DNA from: DASVEE01 sp036399695
GTDB lineage: Bacteria > Acidobacteriota > Thermoanaerobaculia > Gp7-AA8
Direction of reading: 5' to 3'
DNA length: 25,906 bases
Assembly: GCA_036399695.1 (NCBI GenBank)
Contig: DASWMP010000387.1
Coordinates: 1 to 25,906, forward strand
Shown: in pieces, positions 1 to 6,228 of the stretch
How positions within the stretch are numbered: the stretch's first letter is position 1
How the letters are laid out: each line of letters starts with the position of its first letter
Notes under the pieces: model-generated
The model's input: only the letters and a program-made list of their open reading frames with translations
The model's database searches: none
What the model was told of the DNA's origin: nothing
Translations under genes and position numbers: made by a program

Positions 1-98
1 AGTGATCGAGGAGTAATTTTTGGTGATCGATCACCGAAATTCAGTGATCGATCACTGAATTTCGGTGATCGATCACCAAAAATTACTCCTCGATCACT
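1..98. repeat. Perfect 98-bp palindrome at the contig start
   Basis: Bases 1-98 are their own reverse complement, centred between 49 and 50 on AGTGATCGATCACT. The palindrome is built from units of the 21-bp array that continues to about 265. It may extend beyond the contig. Either it is a real inverted repeat that stopped the assembly or it is a fold-back artefact at the contig end. The sequence alone cannot tell these apart. Confidence 0.9.
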
Positions 99-265
99 GA
101 ATTTCGCTGACGGACGACCGAAATCCGGTCATCGTTCACCGAAATCCGGTCATCGTTGACTGAATTTCGGTCATCCACCACCGACTTGCGCTCATCGATG
201 ACTGAATTTCAGGCATCGGCCGGTGATTTCCGCTGTCCGGTCACCGAAATTCACTCAACGGTCCC
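1..265. repeat. 21-bp tandem repeat array with linkers in both orientations
   Basis: A 9-bp linker recurs exactly every 21 bp at 14, 35, 56, 77, 98, 119, 140, 161, 182, 203, 224 and 245. It alternates irregularly between CGAAATTCA-like and TGAATTTCG-like forms, which are reverse complements of each other. The 12 bp between linkers are, in the best copies, the palindrome GTGATCGATCAC. Copies decay to the right (GGTCATCGTTCAC and similar), and the array stops near 265, about 20 bp beyond the stop codon of the minus-strand gene at 283. There are no unique spacers, so this is not CRISPR. No gene is seen here. Confidence 0.9.
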
Positions 266-282
266 CTCGCGACGGCCGCGGG

Positions 283-798
283 TCAGTGTCCGAAGCCGCC
301 AGTGAGCAGGCGGCGCTCGCCGGGCACTTCTTTGACGATGGCCACGCCTTCGGCGCCACCGACGATGGCTACGCGGCCACCGCTGCGCTCCTGCGGGTCG
401 GGCTGCGGGACATCGACGATCTGGGCCGTGGCCGGTACGACCGGCGCCGGCGCCTGCGTGTCGAGGTACTTCTGGGCACGGACGGCCGGCTCCATGAGGA
501 GCGGGTCGGCGCCGATCTGGTCGGCGATGGTCGGCGTTTCGCGGATGACGTCCTGCGGCGCGGCGGCCGCAGCCGGCGTGTCCGGGAGCTCGTTGCTGTA
601 GAGACGGCCGAACTCACCGTCCGGACGGAACATCTCGGAACGGATCGTGATGATGGCGAAGAGCGCGATCGCGATCAGCGTCCCGAGGCCAACGTTGCGC
701 TTCGTGAGGTAGCGTTTCCGCTGCCGCCGATCACGGATCGGTACGATCAGTTGGGTCTTGGTGGTGCGTCGCATGAGAATGGTTGTCTCAAGCGACAT
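283..798 (-). CDS. Single-pass membrane protein of unknown function
   Basis: I do not recognise this 171-residue protein. It has a very basic N-terminus (about residues 9-35, rich in Arg and Lys), one hydrophobic segment at about residues 36-52 (VGLGTLIAIALFAIITI) and then a long Pro/Ala-rich region with no domain I know. The charge pattern predicts N-in, C-out topology. The start is uncertain: ATG at 798 is used here, ATG at 774 would give 163 residues, and neither has a convincing Shine-Dalgarno sequence. The open frame runs far upstream into the oxidoreductase gene, but that part is antisense shadow. It is divergent from the Gfo/Idh/MocA gene, with 33 bp between them. The TM segment and clean stop make it likely real. 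Confidence 0.6.
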   Translation of the reverse strand: MSLETTILMRRTTKTQLIVPIRDRRQRKRYLTKRNVGLGTLIAIALFAIITIRSEMFRPDGEFGRLYSNELPDTPAAAAAPQDVIRETPTIADQIGADPLLMEPAVRAQKYLDTQAPAPVVPATAQIVDVPQPDPQERSGGRVAIVGGAEGVAIVKEVPGERRLLTGGFGH

Positions 799-831
799 GC
801 CAAGAGGTAAGTCGTTAAACAGGAGGAATTT

Positions 832-1872
832 ATGGCCAGAGTGGGAATCGTCGGTACCGGCTGGGGTGCGCGCGTGCAGGTGCCGGCTTTCCGCGAAGCA
901 GGGCTGGAGGTGGTGGCCCTCGCCGGCCGCGATGCGGAAAAGACGCGCGGACTCGCCTCCGAGCTGCAGGTCCAGCCCTTCGACGACTGGCGCTCTCTGA
1001 TCTCCTCGGTGGACATCGACCTCGTCTCGATCGTCACGCCGCCGTCCGAGCATCTGGAGATGGCCACCGCCGCGCTCGCGGCCGGCAAGCACGTGCTCAG
1101 CGAGAAGCCGACCGCGCTGAACGCCGGCGAGGCGGAGCGCCTCGTCGAAGCAGCCCGCCGGGCGCCGGAGCAGCTCGCCCTCATCGACCACGAGCTCCGC
1201 TTCCTCCCCTCCTGGCGGGAGGCGCGCTCGCGGATCGGCGAGCTCGGCGCGATCCGCTACGCCGAGGTGCGCTACTCCAGCCCCGCGCGCGGCGACCGGA
1301 ACCGGGCCTGGAACTGGTGGAGCGATGCGGCGCACGGCGGCGGCGTCTGGGGAGCGGTCGGCTCCCACTTTGTCGACGCGCTGCGCTACTTCGGGATGGA
1401 GATTGCCGCGGTGCAGGCGCTGCTGCACACCGCCATCGCCGAGCGTAGCGGGCGGCCGGTGACGTCGGACGACGTCGCGGCGGTGCACCTCCGTCTGACC
1501 GCAGGGGCCGTGGCCATGATGACGTTCAGCGGCGTGGCCTCAGGGCCGGACGAGCCGAGCGTGCTGACGATCCACGGCGAAGAGGGAGCGATGCGCTTCT
1601 CCGGCGAGGAGGTGCTGTTCGCCCGGCGCGGCCAGCCGTTCAGCCGGATGGCCGGCGAAGCGATGGCCGACATCCCGGGCAACTCGTTCGGCGGCGCGTT
1701 CGGCAGCGGCACGGTCTGGCTCGGACGCGCGCTGCACGCGGCCCTCGACGGCGGAGAGCGGGAGGCGCTGGCGCCGGCCGCCACGTTCGAGGATGGCCTG
1801 GCGCAGCAGCGGGTGCTCGATGCCGCACGGGCGTCATCGGCGGCCGATGGGCGCTGGGTGCTGGTGCGCTGA
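832..1872 (+). CDS. Gfo/Idh/MocA-family NAD(P)-dependent oxidoreductase
   Basis: This is a probable soluble dehydrogenase of 346 residues, the usual family length. The N-terminal Rossmann fold opens with VGIVGTGWGARV (residues 4-15), the dinucleotide-binding glycine motif. The family signature EKP follows a conserved strand (KHVLSEKPTALN, about residues 87-98), with Lys the expected catalytic residue. The C-terminal half matches the substrate-binding alpha/beta domain, including GGGVWGAVGSHFVDALRYFG. Family members act on sugars, inositols or related polyols; the substrate here cannot be read from the sequence. The ATG at 832 follows a strong AGGAGGA Shine-Dalgarno sequence, unlike many starts in this window. 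It stands alone, divergent from the membrane-protein gene and convergent with the AraC-type regulator. Confidence 0.9.
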   Translation: MARVGIVGTGWGARVQVPAFREAGLEVVALAGRDAEKTRGLASELQVQPFDDWRSLISSVDIDLVSIVTPPSEHLEMATAALAAGKHVLSEKPTALNAGEAERLVEAARRAPEQLALIDHELRFLPSWREARSRIGELGAIRYAEVRYSSPARGDRNRAWNWWSDAAHGGGVWGAVGSHFVDALRYFGMEIAAVQALLHTAIAERSGRPVTSDDVAAVHLRLTAGAVAMMTFSGVASGPDEPSVLTIHGEEGAMRFSGEEVLFARRGQPFSRMAGEAMADIPGNSFGGAFGSGTVWLGRALHAALDGGEREALAPAATFEDGLAQQRVLDAARASSAADGRWVLVR

Positions 1873-1900
1873 CGCGCACCGGCACCCCTGAGCCTGCCGT

Positions 1901-2230
1901 CTACGGCCCTCCGTACTCCCGGGGCGTAGCCCGGGCGAGCTTCCGGAAGAGCCGGAAGAACGTGGCCCGGGTGCCGAAGCCGGCACGGTAGGCAATCTGT
2001 GTGGTGCTGAGCGTGGTCGTGGAGAGAAGCTGCTTGGCGAAATCGACTTGTTGCCGTTTCAGGTAATCCGACGGGCAGACACCGAGAAGCTCGCGGAAAG
2101 CGCGCGACAACTGCACGGGCGACATTCCGAGGCGATACGCGAGCTCCGAAGCGCGTGGAGCGGACTCCTGACGGAAACAGTCACGGACGTACCGGTCCGT
2201 CAGTTCCTTCAGCATTCGGCTATCCAGCAT
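1901..2230 (-). CDS. Stand-alone AraC/XylS-type DNA-binding protein
   Basis: This 109-residue protein is essentially only the double helix-turn-helix domain of AraC regulators, in the size class of MarA and SoxS. The first HTH is around ASELAYRLGMSPVQLSRAFR and the second around TTQIAYRAGFGTRATFFRLF, followed by the family-typical ending ATPREY. No ligand-binding or receiver domain is present in frame, and the upstream frame shows no obvious lost N-terminus. It is convergent with the oxidoreductase gene (28 bp between stops), which could be a target, though nothing in the sequence proves it. There is no Shine-Dalgarno sequence; TAGAAT lies 7 nt before the ATG, suggesting a leaderless message. 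Confidence 0.85.
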   Translation of the reverse strand: MLDSRMLKELTDRYVRDCFRQESAPRASELAYRLGMSPVQLSRAFRELLGVCPSDYLKRQQVDFAKQLLSTTTLSTTQIAYRAGFGTRATFFRLFRKLARATPREYGGP

Positions 2231-2237
2231 GGCGCCG

Positions 2238-2243
2238 ATTCTA
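2238..2243 (-). promoter_or_regulatory. -10-like element of a leaderless start (araC-type gene)
   Basis: On the minus strand TAGAAT (5/6 to TATAAT) lies 7 nt before the ATG at 2230, so transcription would start at or next to the start codon. No clear -35 element is visible. A 10-bp palindrome, TGTCATGACA (2282-2291), lies about 40 bp upstream and could be an operator. Confidence 0.5.
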
Positions 2244-2443
2244 GGGGCGCTTTTCCGTTACTTGCCCGTGACCGAAGGGGCTGTCATGACAAGTTGCAGC
2301 CACACTTCAATTTGGCAGTCTCTACCGAAAATAATGTCACTAGGAGGCCTCGGCGAGCACGGATAGCTTTCCGGCTTCAGCCGTACAGAATGGGACAAAA
2401 GGCCGGATTCCCGGGACGAAGGCGGGGGTGGCGGGGATGAAGT

Positions 2444-2504
2444 GTGGCCGGTGGTCAACCGGGCAGCCGTGACAACCGGCTACCGGCTCGTGACCACCGG
2501 CCAC
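2444..2504. repeat. Inverted repeat with 14-bp perfect arms
   Basis: GTGGCCGGTGGTCA (2444-2457) is the exact reverse complement of TGACCACCGGCCAC (2491-2504), with a 33-nt loop. It lies just downstream of the yceI-type stop codon on the minus strand and has no T-tract on either side, so it is not a classical terminator. It may stabilise the 3' end of that message or be a small dispersed repeat. In the rest of the 2231-2518 gap I see only the AraC-side promoter and palindrome. Confidence 0.7.
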
Positions 2505-2518
2505 GAAGCGCGAAGCGC

Positions 2519-3079
2519 TTACTTGGCCGGAGCCGGGAACGTGAGGTCGAGCTTGATCTGCACGTCGTCCTTCACCAGGTTGTCCGGAGCGCCCTTGTAG
2601 GCGACGCCCCACTTCTGGCGGTCGATCGTGAAGTTCGAGGTGACGCGGACGCCGTCGGCGGTCTGCTCGCTCTTGGCGCGGAAGCTGACCGGGTTGGTGG
2701 CGCCACGGAGGGTGAAGAGGCCGTCGACGTCGTAGTCGCCGTTGCCCAGAGCCTTGATCTTCGTCGACTTGAAGGAGGCGGTCGGGTGGTTGGCGACGTC
2801 GAAGAAGTCGGCGGACTTGAGGTGGCCGTCGAGGCGGCCGCTGTCGGTCTTGACGCTCGACAGGTCGATCGTGAACTCGACGCCGACCGGGGTCTGGCCG
2901 TCGACGGTCACGGCGCCGTCGAACTTACCGAAATTACCGTCGTGCGAGCCGACGATCTTCTCGCCGTGGAAGCCGATGCTGCTCTTGTCGGCAACGACCG
3001 GCAGCTTGGTGTTCGCGGCCTGGGCCACGCCGGCAACGAGCAGGGTGAGAGCGAGTGTGAAACGGGCAATGTTACGCAT
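2519..3079 (-). CDS. YceI-family periplasmic lipocalin-like protein
   Basis: This 186-residue protein has a Sec signal peptide (basic MRNIAR, hydrophobic core, cleavage near AQA at residue 21). The mature part is typical YceI: WxV-like start region replaced by VVADKSSIGFHGEK, then KFDGAVTV, EFTIDLSSVKTDSGRLDGHL and KSADFFDVANHPTASFKST, which is the diagnostic stretch. YceI proteins are lipocalin-like beta-barrels that bind polyisoprenoid or amphiphilic molecules in the periplasm; the biological role is usually unclear. The start is well set by a GGAGGGA Shine-Dalgarno sequence. It appears monocistronic. The next minus-strand gene upstream is pnp, separated by that gene's terminator and a repeat hairpin. 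Confidence 0.92.
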   Translation of the reverse strand: MRNIARFTLALTLLVAGVAQAANTKLPVVADKSSIGFHGEKIVGSHDGNFGKFDGAVTVDGQTPVGVEFTIDLSSVKTDSGRLDGHLKSADFFDVANHPTASFKSTKIKALGNGDYDVDGLFTLRGATNPVSFRAKSEQTADGVRVTSNFTIDRQKWGVAYKGAPDNLVKDDVQIKLDLTFPAPAK

Positions 3080-3173
3080 GTACTTGATTTCCCTCCGTAG
3101 CGAAATACTGTGGCAGGCAGAACCAGGCCTCCGCGCAGGATATTCGTTGCGAGGAGGATTTCCGGGGAGACGG

Positions 3174-3256
3174 TGGGATCGATAGGACAGATGGGACTGA
3201 TGGGACCTATGGAAAAACCCCGGAGGCCATTGGTCCCATCGGTCCCATTGGTCCCC
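3174..3256. repeat. 9-bp GATGGGACC-type repeat hairpin, locus A
   Basis: Direct copies of a 9-bp unit (GGACAGATGGGACTGATGGG and so on, 3184-3212) are followed by a short purine-rich loop and inverted copies (CCATTGGTCCCATCGGTCCC from 3227). The two halves can form a long stem: GGGACTGATGGGACCTATGG pairs with the inverted half with only two mismatches. It lies between yceI and the pnp terminator. Related elements are at 16378-16498 and 23458-23608. Confidence 0.85.
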
Positions 3257-3260
3257 CGGG

Positions 3261-3292
3261 AAAACGTAAGGGCCGGCATTTCTGCCGGCCCT
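3261..3292 (-). terminator. Terminator-like hairpin downstream of pnp
   Basis: On the minus strand AGGGCCGGCA-GAAA-TGCCGGCCCT is a perfect 10-bp stem with a 4-nt loop, 9 bp after the pnp stop. It is followed by a moderate T-rich tract (TTACGTTTT). This fits a rho-independent terminator for pnp. Confidence 0.75.
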
Positions 3293-3301
3293 CGTGGGAA
3301 C

Positions 3302-5671
3302 CTACTGTTGCTCTCCGCCGCCGCCACCGCCGGTGCCGGGGCCACCGTTGCCGGTGCCGCCACCACCACCGCGGTGACCGCCACCGCCGCCGCCATCGCG
3401 GCGCGGGGGACGGGGGCCGCGATCGCGGTCGCCGCCGCGGAAACCACCGCCGCCACCACCTTCACGGCGCGGGCCGCGGTCGCGGTCGCCGCCGCGGAAG
3501 CCGCCACGGTCTCCGCCGCGATCGCCGCCACGGTCGCCACCTTCACGCGGCGGACGGCTGGCGCGAGCGGCCGCCAGCTCCTCCTCCGTCGGAGGGGGAA
3601 GCAGAGGCTTGCGCGAGAGGCGGATCTTGCCGCTGTCCGGCTCGATGCCGACCACCTGCACCTCCAGCTCGTCGCCCATCTGCATGACGTCCGTCACCTG
3701 GCCGACGCGGGTGTGCGCCATCTCGGAGATGTGCAGCAGCCCGTCCTGACCCGGCAGGATCTCGACGAAGGCTCCGTACGGCTCGATGCGCTTGACCGTA
3801 CCTTTGTAGTTCTTGCCGATCTCCGGCGTCGCGGTGAGGCCCTTGATGATGTCGATGGCCCGCTCGGCTGCTTTCGCATCGGTCGCGGCGATCGTCACCT
3901 TGCCGTCGTCATCGACGTCGATCTTCGTGCCCGTCTCCTCGACGATCCAGCGGATGGTCTTGCCACCCGAGCCGATGATGTCGCGGATGCGGTCCTTCGG
4001 AACGTGAATCGTGTAGAGGCGCGGGGCGTATTCGGAAAGCTCCGTCTTCGGGGTGGCGATCGCCGCATCCATCTTGTCGAGGATGTGCATGCGCCCTTCC
4101 TTGGCCTGGGCCAGCGCCTGCGCCATCACCTCGCGCGACAGACCCGTGACCTTGATGTCCATCTGCAGGGCGGTGATGCCGGTGCGGGTACCCGCGACCT
4201 TGAAGTCCATGTCGCCTTCATGGTCTTCCATGCCGGCGATGTCGGAGAGGACGGCCGTCTTGCCGTCGCCGCTGATCAGACCCATCGCCACACCGGCGAC
4301 GGCGGCGCGCATCGGCACGCCTGCCTGCATGAGGGCGAGCGAGCCGCCGCAGACCGAGGCCATCGACGACGAGCCGTTCGACTCGAGGATGTCCGAGACA
4401 ATGCGGATCGTGTACGCGAACTCGTCGGGCGACGGCAGCAGCGGCGCCAGCGCGCGGCGGGCGAGGTTGCCGTGGCCGATCTCGCGGCGGGCCGGGCCGC
4501 GCAGGAACTTCACTTCACCGACTGAGAACGGCGGGAAGTTGTAGTGCAGCATGAAGCGCTGGAAGGTCTCGCCTTCGAAGTCTTCGATCTTCTGCGCTTC
4601 CTGCGGCGTGCCGAGCGTCACGGTGACGAGCGCCTGCGTCTCGCCGCGGGTGAAGATGGCCGAGCCGTGGGTACGCGGCAGGACGGCCAGGTCGATCGTG
4701 ATCGGACGGATCTCGTTGAACCGGCGGCCGTCGACGCGCTTCTGCTCCTGCAGCGCGAGGTTGCGGAAGATCTCCACTTCCATCTCGCCGTAGGCCGCAC
4801 CGGTGGCGGAGATGCGCTCGGTCTCCTCGACCGGGATGGCCGACATGATCGAGTTCTTGACCTGCTTGATGGCGTCGTAGCGCTGGAACTTGCCGGTCGT
4901 CTGCATGGCCGTGCGCAGCCTGTCGCCATGCTGCTCCATCAGCTCGTGGAGCTGTTCCGGCGTGAACTTCGGCTTGTACTCGACCGTCAGCTTCTCTTTG
5001 CCGACGTCGCCGCGGAGCTGCTTCTGCAACTCGCAGATGCGCCGGATCTCGGCATGGGCGGCGTCGAAGGCGTCGAGGACGACCGACTCGTCGACCTCAC
5101 GCGCACCCGCTTCGACCATGACGATGGCGCTGTCGGTGCCGGCCACGACGAGGTCGAGGTCCGACAGGTCGCGCTGCGAGTTCGTGGGGTTGATGATGAT
5201 CTGCCCGTCGATGTAGCCGACGCGCACCGCGCCGATCGGATTGAGGAAGGGGATCTCCGAGACGACCAGGGCGGACGACGCGGCGTTGATCGCCAGCACG
5301 TCCGGATCGTTTTCGCCGTCGGCCGAGAGGACGAGGGCGATGATCTGCGTCTCCTGCCGGTAGCCCTGCTGGAACGAGGGGCGGAGGGGACGGTCGATGA
5401 GGCGGGACGTCAGGATCTCTTTTTCGGTGGGGCGCCCTTCACGCTTGAAGAAGCCACCCGGGATGCGTCCGCCGGCGTAGGTGTATTCCTTGTAGTCGAC
5501 GGTGAGCGGCATGAAGTCGCCCATGACGGTGCCTTCTTTGTAGCAGGCCGTAGCCAGGACGACGGTGTCGCCGTAACGGACGACGACTGAGCCGTGTGCC
5601 TGTTTGGCGATCGCACCGGTCTCGAGCGACAGGGTCTTGCCGCCGATTTCTAATTCTCTCTTGTACGCCAT
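3302..5671 (-). CDS. pnp: Polyribonucleotide nucleotidyltransferase (PNPase) with RGG tail
   Basis: PNPase degrades RNA 3' to 5' by phosphorolysis and can add 3' tails. The protein has 789 residues. Two RNase PH domains are clear, the second with the catalytic-core stretch AVLSDIAGMEDHEGDMDFK. Next come a KH domain (IIGSGGKTIRWI) and an S1 domain (GTVKRIEPYGAFVEILPGQD). The last 75 or so residues, beyond the usual end near 715, are an extreme Gly/Arg/Asp tail with repeated RGGDRGG and FRGGDRDRGPR motifs. The ATG at 5671 has AAGGAA just upstream and matches the family N-terminus; an in-frame GTG at 5701 would add 10 residues and also has a GAGGTG before it. It follows rpsO as in many bacteria, but a strong terminator lies between them. 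Confidence 0.97.
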   Translation of the reverse strand: MAYKRELEIGGKTLSLETGAIAKQAHGSVVVRYGDTVVLATACYKEGTVMGDFMPLTVDYKEYTYAGGRIPGGFFKREGRPTEKEILTSRLIDRPLRPSFQQGYRQETQIIALVLSADGENDPDVLAINAASSALVVSEIPFLNPIGAVRVGYIDGQIIINPTNSQRDLSDLDLVVAGTDSAIVMVEAGAREVDESVVLDAFDAAHAEIRRICELQKQLRGDVGKEKLTVEYKPKFTPEQLHELMEQHGDRLRTAMQTTGKFQRYDAIKQVKNSIMSAIPVEETERISATGAAYGEMEVEIFRNLALQEQKRVDGRRFNEIRPITIDLAVLPRTHGSAIFTRGETQALVTVTLGTPQEAQKIEDFEGETFQRFMLHYNFPPFSVGEVKFLRGPARREIGHGNLARRALAPLLPSPDEFAYTIRIVSDILESNGSSSMASVCGGSLALMQAGVPMRAAVAGVAMGLISGDGKTAVLSDIAGMEDHEGDMDFKVAGTRTGITALQMDIKVTGLSREVMAQALAQAKEGRMHILDKMDAAIATPKTELSEYAPRLYTIHVPKDRIRDIIGSGGKTIRWIVEETGTKIDVDDDGKVTIAATDAKAAERAIDIIKGLTATPEIGKNYKGTVKRIEPYGAFVEILPGQDGLLHISEMAHTRVGQVTDVMQMGDELEVQVVGIEPDSGKIRLSRKPLLPPPTEEELAAARASRPPREGGDRGGDRGGDRGGFRGGDRDRGPRREGGGGGGFRGGDRDRGPRPPRRDGGGGGGHRGGGGGTGNGGPGTGGGGGGEQQ

Positions 5672-5789
5672 TGTTTCCTTCGTTGTGGTGCGTGAGACCA
5701 CTCATCACCTCACGCTGTTGATGTCCGCTTGGGGGCCGAATGATGGGCTCCGGCCGGAAGGAGAAAGAATGTGCAGGCTCCGAGCCTGG

Positions 5790-5826
5790 AAAAAAACAAG
5801 CGGGGCCGGCTTGTGGCCGGCCCCGC
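5790..5826 (-). terminator. Strong intrinsic terminator between rpsO and pnp
   Basis: On the minus strand GCGGGGCCGGC-CACAA-GCCGGCCCCGC is a perfect 11-bp stem followed by TTGTTTTTTT. It begins 12 bp after the rpsO stop. It should end most rpsO transcripts, so pnp would need read-through or a promoter of its own in the roughly 120 bp before its start. I could not identify that promoter with confidence. Confidence 0.9.
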
Positions 5827-5838
5827 GGATTGGAGGGC

Positions 5839-6108
5839 TTACTTTCGGATTCCGAGCTTTTCGATGATCTGGCGGTAGCGCTCGAGGTCGATCTTCTTGA
5901 GGTAATCGAGAAGGCGACGGCGCCGGCCAACCAGCTTCAGAAGACCGCGGCGCGAGTGGTGATCCTTCGCGTGCGTCTTGAAGTGCTCGGTCAGATAGGT
6001 AATTCGGCTCGAGAGGAGTGCAATCTGCACTTCTGGGGAGCCGGTATCAGCGTCATGGACGCGATACTGGGTGATGAGGTCAGTCTTCTGCTGCTTCGTG
6101 GTCGACAA
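5839..6108 (-). CDS. rpsO: Ribosomal protein S15
   Basis: S15 binds 16S rRNA in the central domain of the 30S subunit and is an early assembly protein. The 89 residues match the full family length. Conserved features include DTGSPEVQIALLSSRITYLT (about residues 20-39), KTHAKDHHSRRGLLKLVGRR and the ending LERYRQIIEKLGIRK. The start codon is TTG at 6108, with AAGGAGA about 9 nt upstream and no better ATG nearby. A weak promoter candidate (TTTACA, 17 bp, TCTAGC) lies upstream. It precedes pnp as in the common rpsO-pnp arrangement but is separated from it by a terminator. Confidence 0.97.
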   Translation of the reverse strand: MSTTKQQKTDLITQYRVHDADTGSPEVQIALLSSRITYLTEHFKTHAKDHHSRRGLLKLVGRRRRLLDYLKKIDLERYRQIIEKLGIRK

Positions 6109-6215
6109 AATCCAGTCTCCTTAAACTGTTTGCACCGCTAGAGTTGATACACGTCTCGCTGTAAAGCGCGTCACAATAACAGCGCCCCAGGGCAAAATCA
6201 ATCCCGAGGGGACGT

Positions 6216-6221
6216 TACACT
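6216..6221 (+). promoter_or_regulatory. -10-like element of a leaderless start (sulfatase gene)
   Basis: TACACT ends 7 nt before the GTG at 6229. There is no Shine-Dalgarno sequence and no clear -35 element. The same hexamer at the same spacing precedes truB, and with 8 nt it precedes the glycosyltransferase gene. Confidence 0.5.
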
Positions 6222-6228
6222 GCGCCCC

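Noticed and set aside
1..265. CRISPR array
   Set aside because: Repeats are 21 bp head-to-tail with no unique spacers, they occur in both orientations and no cas gene is near.
799..1488. Upstream extension of the minus-strand membrane protein to about 400 residues
   Set aside because: The extra part lies antisense to the well-supported Gfo/Idh/MocA gene and shows no domain; only the part downstream of 798 looks like protein.
2231..2518. Small protein gene in the gap between the AraC-type gene and yceI
   Set aside because: The short frames here have no ribosome site or recognisable sequence and overlap repeats.
5672..5701. Ten-residue N-terminal extension of PNPase from GTG at 5701
   Set aside because: The ATG at 5671 has its own ribosome site and fits the family N-terminus better, though the GTG cannot be fully excluded.
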